From IMG/VR virus record IMGVR_UViG_3300010379_000056, positions 1 to 24,351 of that record: a stretch of 24,351 nt of DNA. One strand, 5' to 3'. The stretch is from a virus. The notes below the pieces were generated by a model. It ran no database searches. It worked only from the letters and a program-made list of their open reading frames with translations, and had not been told where the DNA came from. The translations under genes were made by a program, and so were the position numbers. Positions within the stretch are counted from its first letter, which is position 1, and every line of letters begins with the position of its first letter. This document shows positions 1 through 8,345 of this stretch, in pieces.

Positions 1-464
1 GCGGACAGCGCCGTGACGTTCTGGTACATCGAGAGCAGGTCGAGAACGCACTGGCCCATGGTACGTCCCTCGCGGGACTCGATCATGTAGAGGTCATCGG
101 CGGGCAGGTTAAAGCTCGCAGTATCGGAGAGCGTGTTGCTGTCCGTGACCGGAATATAATCGGCCCGGTTTCGAAGACCGAGCGCTCGGTATTCGCGAAT
201 CCAACCGACTTCTTGTTGGTAGCGGTCGGAGTAGCCGACAACGTCGCCTGCGAAGTGGATGGTGCCTGGGTAGTTGCTTCCGTTCGACCAAGAGCATGAC
301 TGGCCGCTCCATGGGTCCGGCAGCGCAGTCAGCTTTCCGAGAATGCGGGAAAACACCAATGTCGGGATGCCACCGAGGATGAAGGGCGTGCAGCGGTCGA
401 TAGTACACTCCCAGGTCATGAGGTTGATCTGTGAGCCGTTGATGGTGAGGTAATCGTTCGACAT
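1..464 (-). CDS. Phage tail protein, partial (3' end beyond the left edge)
   Basis: An open frame starts at an ATG (462-464, MSNDYLTINGSQ) and runs without a stop for 154 codons to the left edge. It is the last visible gene of the minus-strand module, downstream of the tail tube and coiled-coil genes, where siphovirus-type genomes carry tail-tip, hub or tape-measure genes. The residues near the cut (DLYMIESREGRTMGQCVLDL) resemble the 'R.xGxIlxDlL' stretch I associate with hub-like minor tail proteins, but this is weak. The visible part is globular, Trp/Tyr-rich and lacks a signal peptide or membrane segment. No good Shine-Dalgarno sequence precedes the ATG, and the 70-base gap before it is purine-rich on the plus strand. 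The function is inferred mainly from position. Confidence 0.6.
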   Translation of the reverse strand, partial: MSNDYLTINGSQINLMTWECTIDRCTPFILGGIPTLVFSRILGKLTALPDPWSGQSCSWSNGSNYPGTIHFAGDVVGYSDRYQQEVGWIREYRALGLRNRADYIPVTDSNTLSDTASFNLPADDLYMIESREGRTMGQCVLDLLSMYQNVTALS

Positions 465-534
465 CGTGGAGAGTGGCGAGGGGGGAAGGGGGGAGAGTAG
501 AGTGGGTAGAGAGAAGCGACCCCCACCCTAAGAG

Positions 535-1341
535 TCAGTAGTCTCCGATGTTTTGCTGGGTGCGGTTTTGATCCTCCATGCGCAGCCTTCGCCAGTTGCC
601 GTGGAGTTGTCTCTGCTCGGCAATGAGTTGGTCGATCCGGGCGGAGAGTTGGGCAATGACCGCCTGGGCCTCCATCTGGTTGACGGTGCCGTTCTGACTG
701 ATCTGCAAGACCCTGTCCTGCTGCTTGAGTATCTCGCTGATCGCGGACTGTCTCGGATTGGTGCGGTCAGCCTGGGGCTCGTCTTTGGCCTCTCGCGCCT
801 TTTGGATTTCGGCTTGCTTGACCGCTTGGTCGGTCTCGTTGACTTTGTCATTCACACTGCTGACGTTGGCGTCCTCGTCGCGGATGTCTCGCTCTTGGTC
901 GGTCTGCTCTTCTAGGGCCTTCTCAATCGGCGCGCGACGCTGGAGCTTGCCTATCTTGATCACATTGTGCGCGTCGCCTGCAGCGGTTCTTTCGCTGTCG
1001 CCAAGTGGCAGGTTGGAAACCCTGATGTCATTGACATCCGTCTCCGTCAGGGCTAGGGGGTCCTCTTTCTGCACGTCGTCGTTGGCATTTGCGTTGGCGT
1101 TGTTCTGGATCGCAGTGAACGCGTGACCCTGACCCAGTCCATTGGTGTCCACTACACTGGTGAAGTTCTGGTGTGCATCGCTAAAGTGCGGGAACTCGCG
1201 CCAGCGCGAGAGGTCGGCGTGCCCCCAGCCCAGCGAGGTCGCAAGCCGGGCGCCCTCAGCAATGACCTGGTATGGCGCCGCGACATACCCATGGTTCTCT
1301 AGACACAGATCTCGCGAAGTTCTTATATTTTCGTGAGGCAA
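535..1341 (-). CDS. Coiled-coil phage protein, unknown function
   Basis: This 268-aa frame starts with TTG (1339-1341), supported by an AGGGAG ribosome site 7-8 bases upstream. The first ~75 residues look globular (aromatic and His-rich). A low-complexity Asn/Ala patch (NNANANANDD) sits near residue 85. Residues ~140-255 are highly charged and helical (Glu/Lys/Gln/Arg-rich), consistent with coiled coil. It sits between the tail tube gene and the partial tail gene, the usual place for tail assembly chaperones, but I see no slippery sequence or overlapping second frame typical of those. It could be a tail assembly factor or a small structural rod. I do not recognise a named family. Confidence 0.7.
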   Translation of the reverse strand: MPHENIRTSRDLCLENHGYVAAPYQVIAEGARLATSLGWGHADLSRWREFPHFSDAHQNFTSVVDTNGLGQGHAFTAIQNNANANANDDVQKEDPLALTETDVNDIRVSNLPLGDSERTAAGDAHNVIKIGKLQRRAPIEKALEEQTDQERDIRDEDANVSSVNDKVNETDQAVKQAEIQKAREAKDEPQADRTNPRQSAISEILKQQDRVLQISQNGTVNQMEAQAVIAQLSARIDQLIAEQRQLHGNWRRLRMEDQNRTQQNIGDY

Positions 1342-1381
1342 TGTACCGCTCCCTGAGAACTCTTCCCATCACTTCGTAGGC

Positions 1382-2380
1382 TCAAGTGAACGTGAAAGCG
1401 AGATCTGACCCGGCCGTTGCGTCCCACTGGTTTGTGATGGTCATCGTCTGCGTGTACAGATCGTTGAGTGGCAGTTGATCTTCGAACTGGCTAATCACAC
1501 TGGCCGTGTTCATGCTGACCTCGAGCGAGTGCGTCCCATTATTGAGCGTCAAAGACGTCGTCTCGGTCGTCAGCCCTTCGTACGCGGTCCGGTCGTCAGG
1601 CGTCGGGCTATAGAAATTGACCGCCTGCAACGTGGTCTCCCGCCCGACGAACCGCATCAGGTTGACGAATCGGTTCGCCCAGAACCGCCGAGCAATCCGG
1701 TTCTTTGAGCTGAGTTTGAGGCTCTGGAATTGGGTGCGGGAAGTGCCGATCGTGAGGCCACCTGAAGCGTGAACGAAGAGATAGGGATTGATCGGCATCT
1801 GGTTGGGGCTGTCGGTCGGGGCCGGGAACGTGACCGCGGTCGGATCGGTGGAGCTGTCGAACTGGTTGCCCTGCGGAGTCGATGCCGACAGGTCCATACT
1901 GAGTGTGGCGATCGTGCCGTCCTCCGACACGTCGACGTCCCAGCCGTCCACCTTCGTTCCCAGATAGACCCGGCGCTTGATCGATCCGTCCGACCGCGTG
2001 ATCGCGTGGTAGATCGCCACCGAGGCCAGGTCGCCCGCTGGCTCAGTTGTGGTCCACGGCGACGTCTGGCCGGCGTTGATCGGCTGCGCGGCCCACTGGA
2101 GCAGGAACTGGCTCAAGGGCCCGGCATAGAGCTTGGTCACCAGCCGGCCCTTGCACTCGATCTTGTCCGACACGCGGAAAGCGTCGATGGCTACGCCGCC
2201 GCCATAGGGGACAGCCACCATGACCGGGCGAGGCCTCATCGTGAATGTGTTGGCCCCGTCGAGCCGGATGTAGAACGCGCTCGGCGTGGACGGGGGTGAT
2301 GTGTAGTTGTAGACCGTGGGGCTGGCTACCGGAGTCTTGTAAGCGGACTCCTGAACCAGAAGTAAGAATTCACGCGACAT
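1382..2380 (-). CDS. Probable major tail tube protein
   Basis: This 332-aa protein starts at ATG (2378-2380) with GCGAGG upstream. It is predicted to be almost all beta: the central part (KIECKGRLVTKLYAGPLSQF, then a Thr/Pro-rich loop and ASVAIYHAI) and the C-terminal half (NGTHSLEVSMNTASVISQFE) have the alternating pattern of tail tube proteins that polymerise into the hollow tail. It follows a probable tail terminator with a 12-base gap, and terminator then tube is the usual order. Its length fits tail tubes that carry an extra surface domain. Assignment rests on fold-like pattern and synteny rather than a diagnostic motif. A related decoration or sheath-like role cannot be excluded. Confidence 0.6.
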   Translation of the reverse strand: MSREFLLLVQESAYKTPVASPTVYNYTSPPSTPSAFYIRLDGANTFTMRPRPVMVAVPYGGGVAIDAFRVSDKIECKGRLVTKLYAGPLSQFLLQWAAQPINAGQTSPWTTTEPAGDLASVAIYHAITRSDGSIKRRVYLGTKVDGWDVDVSEDGTIATLSMDLSASTPQGNQFDSSTDPTAVTFPAPTDSPNQMPINPYLFVHASGGLTIGTSRTQFQSLKLSSKNRIARRFWANRFVNLMRFVGRETTLQAVNFYSPTPDDRTAYEGLTTETTSLTLNNGTHSLEVSMNTASVISQFEDQLPLNDLYTQTMTITNQWDATAGSDLAFTFT

Positions 2381-2392
2381 AAGGAGCCTCGC

Positions 2393-2890
2393 TTAGGTGT
2401 TGAGCTGGGACTGGATTTCGATCTTGATTTGGCCCTGTCCGGCGAGCCATGTCCCGTCCGGTGAGGGATCGAACGCGGGCTGCGAGAACAGGGTCAGGCC
2501 GCTGCGGGCCCCGGCGTTCTGGAGGGTGAGGATATTCGACTGGCGAGTAGCGAGCTGAGCGGGATAGAAGCACTTCACGACCATCCACCAGAAGTTCTGC
2601 ATGTCCGAGATGTTTGTGCCCTTAAGCAGGATCTCGGCGTTGATCAGCAAGTCGCCGCTCATCGTGTCCGGGGTCCTGAACTGCTCGCCCGTGTTCATCG
2701 GCGTCCACCGCATCGCCGGGGCGATCTCGAAGGTGAATTCCTTGGCGTCTTCGGGGTTGCCCTGCCAAGTGCGGAACGAGCTGGGCTTGACGATCCGCTG
2801 GAACGTCGGATTGTTCCGCACGATGGTTTCCATAGCCCGGAACACGGAATCGCGGGGGGATTGCGGGAGGTTTAGTGCTGCTGCGCCCAT
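2393..2890 (-). CDS. Probable tail terminator / tail completion protein
   Basis: This is a 165-aa protein beginning MGAAALNLPQSPRDSVFRAM. The N-terminal helix (DSVFRAMETIVRNNPTFQRI), a middle beta region, the phrase SDMQNFWWMVVKCFYP and a C-terminal stretch (GLTLFSQPAFDPSPDGTWLA, then strands) match the organisation I know from small tail terminator/minor tail proteins, which cap the tail tube and join it to the neck. It lies between the adaptor gene and the tube gene, as expected. The start has no convincing Shine-Dalgarno sequence, and immediately upstream lies a large inverted heptamer array that could fold over the leader. No missing or broken parts are visible. Confidence 0.6.
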   Translation of the reverse strand: MGAAALNLPQSPRDSVFRAMETIVRNNPTFQRIVKPSSFRTWQGNPEDAKEFTFEIAPAMRWTPMNTGEQFRTPDTMSGDLLINAEILLKGTNISDMQNFWWMVVKCFYPAQLATRQSNILTLQNAGARSGLTLFSQPAFDPSPDGTWLAGQGQIKIEIQSQLNT

Positions 2891-2897
2891 CTTGAAT

Positions 2898-2965
2898 CGT
2901 GGGGCGTGGGGCGTGGGGCGTGAGGCGAATTAACGCTCCACGCTCCACGCTCCACGCCCCACGCC
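2898..2965. repeat. Inverted array of 7-bp units, copy 1
   Basis: The left arm (2898-2927) is three CGTGGGG units, one CGTGAGG and a trailing CG. A short AATTAA core (2928-2933) follows. The right arm (2934-2965) is three CGCTCCA units, one CGCCCCA and CGCC, which is nearly the reverse complement of the left arm. The whole is a ~68-base imperfect palindrome able to form a long GC-rich hairpin in RNA or a cruciform. It fills the gap between the stop of the adaptor gene (2968) and the start of the next gene (2890). Related copies lie at 8607-8679 and 18941-18986. Confidence 0.9.
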
Positions 2966-2967
2966 TT

Positions 2968-3819
2968 TCATGCCCAAAGTGTATTCGTACTGGAGAAGTT
3001 AATCGGCACTTCGCCAAACCCGTCCCCGTTGACGTCGATCTCGACCGTGGTTGAGCACAACAGCGCCTCAGCCTCAAAGCGGAATCGCGAGGCCAGCGCC
3101 ACGTACTGCCCCGCCTTGGTGATCATCGATTCGCAGATCCGGGAGAGGGCATAGTAAGAGCAAATGTCGATCACGCGCTGAGTCACGAGGAGCTGATTCT
3201 GTTGCAGCGCCGAGAACAGCCAGCGATTCGTCAGCGACGTTCGCCGCCCGCCGCCGGTATACCAAGCGTCAAGGGCGAATCCGTGGTAGCCCAGCAGCGA
3301 GACATTACCGCCGCGGTAGTTCCGCAGGACCATCTCATCCAGCCACGACCGCGCGTCCGCCATCTGGTTGTCGAAACCGCTGTCGGAATCGGGCACGATC
3401 AGGTCGTCGATCCACGGCGCGATATTGCGGACGTTCACGATCGTGATGTAGGTGGGCCTGGCCGTGAATGTCGTGCCGGGGGCCGCCAGCACGGTCAGGC
3501 TCGAACCCTTGGGCAAGAGCGCCGCGGATCGCGTCGGCGATCCGGCCCGCGTAGCGAACGCCTGGACGTAATACTGGCCATAGGCCAGACTCGATGAGTC
3601 CGTGTCCTGAAGGCTGATAACGATCTGGCCGGCCGGGGCGTTGCTATTCAGCCAGCTCACGCCGGGGGTCAGGACCGGGGTCTCGTTCTGGCCCTGCCAC
3701 ACCACGCAGTTGAGCGTGTCGGTATTCAGGAATTGCGTGGCCGGAGTCCCGTCCGGATTGTAAATCTGGCAAGGGAAGTCGCGCGCCGCGCCTTGCGTGA
3801 TGGAGAGCGAAAGTCCCAT
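2968..3819 (-). CDS. Head-tail adaptor/connector-like protein with N-terminal beta domain
   Basis: This is a 283-aa protein. I chose the ATG at 3819 because GGAGG lies 9 bases upstream; a TTG two codons earlier would be too close to that site. Residues ~1-115 form a beta domain (SLSITQGAARDFPCQIYNPD, AYGQYYVQAFATRAG, LLPKGSSLTVLAAPGT), resembling the Ig-like N-terminal module found in some baseplate and neck proteins. Residues ~120-283 are helical (IDDLIVPDSDSGFDNQMADA, VIDICSYYALSRICE, SRFRFEAEALL) and end with an acidic segment (EIDVNGDGFGEV), a pattern I know from phage head-tail connector proteins. The gene overlaps nothing and begins 2 bases after the giant fibre gene. The role is to join the portal vertex to the tail. 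Confidence 0.6.
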   Translation of the reverse strand: MGLSLSITQGAARDFPCQIYNPDGTPATQFLNTDTLNCVVWQGQNETPVLTPGVSWLNSNAPAGQIVISLQDTDSSSLAYGQYYVQAFATRAGSPTRSAALLPKGSSLTVLAAPGTTFTARPTYITIVNVRNIAPWIDDLIVPDSDSGFDNQMADARSWLDEMVLRNYRGGNVSLLGYHGFALDAWYTGGGRRTSLTNRWLFSALQQNQLLVTQRVIDICSYYALSRICESMITKAGQYVALASRFRFEAEALLCSTTVEIDVNGDGFGEVPINFSSTNTLWA

Positions 3820-3821
3820 GG

Positions 3822-6800
3822 TCAAGGTCCTCCATCAAGGCCGGTCATGATCGGCGTGGATTGCTCTGGGTCGATCCCGAACGGGTCGCCGCCCGTGTCG
3901 AGAGCCGCGGACAAGGGCGCGGTTTGCTCGGGATCGATGCCCCATGCGTCGGTCGTGTCGAGCGCTGACGGCATGAGCGTGGTGGCGAATTCGTATGGCA
4001 ACCAGAGAGCAGGGATCGCCGCCCCGCCCGTCGTGGGGCCGGGGTAAGCCGAGATCAGCAGTCCGGGCAGGGAGATCGTGTAGGCGTAGCTGAGCCCCAA
4101 GCCGCCCGGGAGGTCGCTGATCTGGAGACCCGCCAGCCCGATCCCAGCCGTCTCGCCCGTAGCCCCCCAGGCGTCCGTGATCTGCAATCCTGGCGCCGCT
4201 GCCAGGACCGTTGCGTTCGTGGCGGGAGCGTAGAACGCGCTGATAGCCAGACCTGGACAGGGGAACGAGGGCGTGCCCGCCGCCGGGCCATAGAACCCGG
4301 AGATGTCGAGTCCAGACGCGGCAATACCAACCTCGGCACTCGTCATCGGCCCGTAGAATCCGCTGATCTGAAGGCCGGCCGCTGAGAATGCGTATAGCCC
4401 GCCAACTTGGTTCGCGAATTGCCCCCAGTTGGCCGTGATCAAGAGGCCTGCGCAGTACGGCCCTGGTCCGCCCGTGGTTGTGCCAGGCGCGCCGGTGATC
4501 GCGAGCCCGGAGTTGAGCGTCTCGACCACGACGGTATCGGGACCGAAGAGTCCGCTGATCTGGAGTCCGGGAACGAAGGGACCGGGCCCGCCGCTGGCCG
4601 CCGCTGGCGTGTCCGTGATGGCGATCCCAGCCGCCCCGCACGCGACCAGCTCCCCGGCCGTGGCCGGATAGCCTGAGATCACCAGGCCGCCCGCGTAGAA
4701 CGTATAAGAACCACCCAGCGAGAGATTGAACGGGCCGAAGGCGCCGCTGATCTGCAAGCCGGCCGCCGACACGAACTCAGCAAGTCCCAGACCGCCAAGC
4801 GCCCCGCTGATCGACTGCCCCGCCGCCGGGTAGCTTGCCGCCTCGCTAGCCGCGCCTTCGACTCCCGAGATCAGGAGCCCGGATGCGCCCCATGCGAACG
4901 TCTGGTTCGCCGCGCCGGGATAGCCTGAGATTATGAGCCCCGCCGCCGAGAACGTGAATGAGCCGCCGAGAGCGACGTTGAATGGTCCGAGGTTGTGGGT
5001 GATCGGCAGTCCCGCCGCCGAAAAGTAGCTTGGCCATGACGCCGCGCCCACAAACCCGCCGATCGTCAGGCCAGACTCGGGAGCGATGATCGAGACGATG
5101 TTGGCCGGGGGAATGTCTGTGACGTGCAGGTTGCCGATGTGAGCGCCGGTCGAAACGGTCGCGCTCGTACCAACGAAGTACAGGCCCACGTTTGGCGGGC
5201 TCGCGGGAGTCGCAACCGTGTAAGAGCATAGGGCCGTCCACGCACCGCCGTAAGAGGTCGCGTAGGACGCCGCGAAAGTCGTGTTCCCGCCGCTGGTCGA
5301 GACGTCGATCTTGATGAACCAGGGGACATTGAGAGCCGGGCCGGAAGCCGTAGGCCCCACGTAGGTTCCCGCGTTCTCGAACGTGAAGTAGCTCGAGCTC
5401 TCGATCCAGTTGAAGGTGATCCTTGCGCCAGTCCAAGGGTTTGCCATGAGCAGCGTCACGCCCGTGTCCGTGCCCATGACGGAGGACAGTCGCTCGAACG
5501 TGTACCGCGCTTCGAAGTTATCGCTGGATGGCATCGCCGCCGTGGAGATCCAGATGGACGGCTGTGTGCCCGAGAGGTACACCATGCCGCTGCCACCGAG
5601 CGAGACCGACGTGTTGCCCGCCAGTAGATCCCATGCCGCCCCGCTGTCGCTCGCATGTGCGCCGAGCGATGTCCCTGCCGCCCCCTGGAACGTGTCCACC
5701 AGATAGACGACGGGCGGAGGTCCGAAGTTGCCGAAGATTTCCAGCGCGGCCGCCGTCTGATAGATCGGCCAGTTGGCGCCGCCCGTCGCGCCTGAGATCG
5801 CCAGCCCCGCGAACGATGGCCAGAATCCGCCCTGAGATGGCCCAAACGTCCCGGTAATGTTCAGGGGCGCCGCACCCCAGTTGATCGGCCAGCTCGCCGC
5901 GCCGTCATTGCCGGTGATCGCGATTCCTGGAAGGGACGGCCAAAACCCGCCTCGGCTGGCTCCGAACGCTCCGTTGATCGCGATGCCCGCCGCTGCCGGC
6001 AATGGCCCCGCCGTGTCCGCCCCCTGCGATCCGGTGATGGCCAGGCCAGGAGCGCTGAAGGTGAACGTCGTCTGCTGATAGGCCATCGCCCCGACATCGG
6101 GGTAAGTGCCGGTCCACGAGTTGCCCGCCGCGTCCTGTGTGCTCGGATCGGTGGGGTAACTCGCGGAGTGATAGGTCTGGTTCGTGGGCCTGAATCCTGC
6201 CAGAACCCACGGGATGAGCCCTGTCGTCGCCTGGCTGATCAGCGCGGGATTGGCTGCCAGCGTGGCCAGGGCAGCCGCCACCGTCGCGGTGCCGCCGCCC
6301 GTCGCGGTGCCGCCCCATGTCGCCAGACAGCGGGTCGAGTCCACGAACTGCGGATTGGTGTTATTGATGTCATGCGCGCCGGGGGTCGCGGTGTAGTTCC
6401 CCTGGTAGCCATTGCCCGCATAGGTGTAGGTATTGCCGGTGTAGGGGCCGGCCTGCATCTGGTATCCGCCGTTGTAATCGGCGTTTGTGGGGCTGACGAC
6501 GTTGGAGGTGCCACCGCTGGTTGGCGAGCCCGCGTCCCAGAGCTTATAGGCGTTGCTCGAGGTCATGTTCTGTGCCCAGAACAAATTCGCCTTGTAGAGC
6601 CCGATCTGGCCCGTCCCGGTCGCTCCGTTCTCCGAATAGTGGGCCGCGAAGTTCTGGCCACAACAGACCGTGCAATGAAGAACGTCCACAGTCACGTAGT
6701 GGTTGGGGTCGGTGCCCGCGCCGAAGACGTTGAGCAACTGGACGCCCATGTTGTTCCCGCCGGGATCGACGGGCAACGTCAGGCAGTTTTGGATCGTGTA

Positions 6801-8345
6801 GGTTCTGGGTGCCGACGGGTCGCCGGTCAGAAAGGCTTTGCCGCCTGGAGTACCGCCGCCGCATGACTCGAAAATGCACCCGTTGACCGTTATCGATGCG
6901 TCGGGAAACGAAAGGAAATGCGGGTTGTCCGTGGTGGAATACGCGAAGTAATTGCCGTTGATCGAGCCGCCTACTCCCGTGGGACCACCGCCATCGGCAG
7001 CGGTGACCAGGAGATTGCCAGCGAAGTTTGATGCGGCTGGCCACTGTGGAAAGCCGTTGATGAACCATCCCGCGCCGCAAAAGTTGCCGGTGAACGTGTA
7101 CCCGCGATAAGCGCCGAAGTAGATTTCGAGGTCAAAGCTATTGGTACTGATGGTCCGCGTGCCAGACGTGTAGTTGTTGTTCGCCGCGAACTGAGCACAC
7201 TGAGTCAAGCCTTGGCCGGTGTACCCGATCGACGAGCTGAAGATGTTGTTCGAGAAGGTGAAGTTGCCGTCCCAGCTACCATCTGACCCGGTGCCGAATG
7301 AGTACGAACATCCGGTGAAGGTGCAGTTTGTAATCGAGAAGTTGGGATTCAAGCTCCCGTCATCAAGCGACTGGATTCCATTCTGGGTGCTCGTTCCGAA
7401 GTTGCTGAAGTCCGTATAGGTCGCTGTCGCCACTCCGAACGTGGAGTACGAGCCCGCTGTCATGTACGAGTTATTGCCGCCGAGCGAGAGGTCAGTCTTG
7501 ACCACGCAGTGATAGCCGCTCGTTCCATTCGCCACCAGCGTGTTGATCGCGTTCGATGCACCGAAGTTCCACACGCACGTCTGGCCGCTCGGAGGCCGGA
7601 AGCTGATCGTGCTCCCGTTGTTCATCGTGACGGTGGAGGCCGCCAGATGTGCGATGTCACCGCTGAGCGTGAGTTGATAGCCGAAGTTGAGCGTCAGCGA
7701 TCCGCCCGCGTTGAACGTCAGTGCGGGTTGACCGCCAGTCACGAACGCGGTCTTGCCGATCGAGGCGTTCTGGTTGAGCGTAACCGCCGCGCCAATGAAC
7801 ACATAGTCGTTCGTCGTGGGTTGCGCGTTGGCTGCCCAGATCGATCCGTTCCAGTTGCCAGCCGAGATCGCACCGCACCCGCGCGGGTCCGTCGCTGGCT
7901 GGATCAGGGCCGCGTTGATCCCGACGTAACCGCTGGCACCACTGGTGATCTTCAGCGTGCAGGACGTGCCCGATGGGGTAACGGACCCAACGAGCATGAA
8001 CGTCTCTGCATTGGAATTCGTGTAGACCATCCCCTGCGGGACGATCTGCTGATTCAGCGTTCCGCTGGAGAGCACCGTTGAGCCGTTGCTATCCAGGATC
8101 TGCCAGGTGCTGGTCGCACACCACGAGGATGGAGCCCAGAGCCCAGTGATCTGCGAATCCATCGCGATCCAGTACGCGGTGCTCGCGGTCAGTCCGGTGA
8201 AGTTCCACGAGGCCGTATTGCCCGAACTGCTCGAACAATAGAGCATCGTGTTCCCGTACCCGTAGCCCGCGCCGACAAGCCCGCTATTCCACGAGCCGGT
8301 CGTGCTGAATCCGGTGCCGCCATTGATGATGAACGTTGCGGCCAT
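3822..8345 (-). CDS. Giant beta-helix/repeat fibre-like protein (1507 aa)
   Basis: The largest gene of the window starts at ATG 8345, directly after the TAA of the upstream gene. Visible layout: residues ~1-150 are a beta-sandwich-like N terminus (FIINGGTGFSTTGSW; NTASWNFTGL) resembling the golvesin C-terminal-like module. Residues ~155-750 are Asn/Gly/Thr-rich with the rhythm of a right-handed parallel beta-helix. Residues ~765-875 carry six 20-residue repeats of the type AAGLxISGxxG. Residues ~882-1085 are a lectin/LamG-like domain. Residues ~1088-1447 carry about 17 further repeats. The C terminus has two GIDPEQ motifs. No signal peptide or membrane segment is seen. Such architecture suits a surface fibre or spike that binds or cleaves polysaccharide. 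Its place between capsid decoration genes and neck genes suggests a head-attached fibre rather than a tail fibre. The fibre role is inference; the repeats are directly visible. Confidence 0.85.
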   Translation of the reverse strand: MAATFIINGGTGFSTTGSWNSGLVGAGYGYGNTMLYCSSSSGNTASWNFTGLTASTAYWIAMDSQITGLWAPSSWCATSTWQILDSNGSTVLSSGTLNQQIVPQGMVYTNSNAETFMLVGSVTPSGTSCTLKITSGASGYVGINAALIQPATDPRGCGAISAGNWNGSIWAANAQPTTNDYVFIGAAVTLNQNASIGKTAFVTGGQPALTFNAGGSLTLNFGYQLTLSGDIAHLAASTVTMNNGSTISFRPPSGQTCVWNFGASNAINTLVANGTSGYHCVVKTDLSLGGNNSYMTAGSYSTFGVATATYTDFSNFGTSTQNGIQSLDDGSLNPNFSITNCTFTGCSYSFGTGSDGSWDGNFTFSNNIFSSSIGYTGQGLTQCAQFAANNNYTSGTRTISTNSFDLEIYFGAYRGYTFTGNFCGAGWFINGFPQWPAASNFAGNLLVTAADGGGPTGVGGSINGNYFAYSTTDNPHFLSFPDASITVNGCIFESCGGGTPGGKAFLTGDPSAPRTYTIQNCLTLPVDPGGNNMGVQLLNVFGAGTDPNHYVTVDVLHCTVCCGQNFAAHYSENGATGTGQIGLYKANLFWAQNMTSSNAYKLWDAGSPTSGGTSNVVSPTNADYNGGYQMQAGPYTGNTYTYAGNGYQGNYTATPGAHDINNTNPQFVDSTRCLATWGGTATGGGTATVAAALATLAANPALISQATTGLIPWVLAGFRPTNQTYHSASYPTDPSTQDAAGNSWTGTYPDVGAMAYQQTTFTFSAPGLAITGSQGADTAGPLPAAAGIAINGAFGASRGGFWPSLPGIAITGNDGAASWPINWGAAPLNITGTFGPSQGGFWPSFAGLAISGATGGANWPIYQTAAALEIFGNFGPPPVVYLVDTFQGAAGTSLGAHASDSGAAWDLLAGNTSVSLGGSGMVYLSGTQPSIWISTAAMPSSDNFEARYTFERLSSVMGTDTGVTLLMANPWTGARITFNWIESSSYFTFENAGTYVGPTASGPALNVPWFIKIDVSTSGGNTTFAASYATSYGGAWTALCSYTVATPASPPNVGLYFVGTSATVSTGAHIGNLHVTDIPPANIVSIIAPESGLTIGGFVGAASWPSYFSAAGLPITHNLGPFNVALGGSFTFSAAGLIISGYPGAANQTFAWGASGLLISGVEGAASEAASYPAAGQSISGALGGLGLAEFVSAAGLQISGAFGPFNLSLGGSYTFYAGGLVISGYPATAGELVACGAAGIAITDTPAAASGGPGPFVPGLQISGLFGPDTVVVETLNSGLAITGAPGTTTGGPGPYCAGLLITANWGQFANQVGGLYAFSAAGLQISGFYGPMTSAEVGIAASGLDISGFYGPAAGTPSFPCPGLAISAFYAPATNATVLAAAPGLQITDAWGATGETAGIGLAGLQISDLPGGLGLSYAYTISLPGLLISAYPGPTTGGAAIPALWLPYEFATTLMPSALDTTDAWGIDPEQTAPLSAALDTGGDPFGIDPEQSTPIMTGLDGGP
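4010..5090 (-). repeat. Tandem 60-bp coding repeats, block 2 (about 17 units)
   Basis: Within the giant gene, units of about 20 codons repeat with consensus A-A-G-L-x-I-S-G-x-x-G followed by a variable 8-12 residue spacer (for example AAGLQISGAFGP, AAGLIISGYPGA, ASGLDISGFYGP, CPGLAISAFYAP). Some units are longer (24 codons) because of a GGSxTF or GGLYAFS insert. Two larger blocks repeat: GPFNVALGGSFTFSAAGL with ISGYP, and GPFNLSLGGSYTFYAGGL with ISGYP. This points to duplication of multi-unit segments, not only single units. Confidence 0.85.
5730..6055 (-). repeat. Tandem 60-bp coding repeats, block 1 (six units)
   Basis: Six units of the same 20-residue consensus lie before the lectin-like insert. 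They show a clear two-unit (40-residue) periodicity: FGASRGGFWPSLPGIAITG with DGAASWPINW, then FGPSQGGFWPSFAGLAISG with TGGANWPIYQ. The alternation suggests the array grew by doubling a pair of units. It is separated from block 2 by about 200 codons of non-repeat sequence. Confidence 0.85.

Noticed and set aside
535-1341. Programmed frameshift pair of tail assembly chaperones
   Set aside because: No slippery heptamer or plausible second frame with protein-like composition was found.
3835-4641. Arg/His-rich minus-strand frame of 268 codons inside the giant gene
   Set aside because: It is a frame-shifted shadow of the repeat array and its composition (Arg, Gly, His) is that of an out-of-frame reading.
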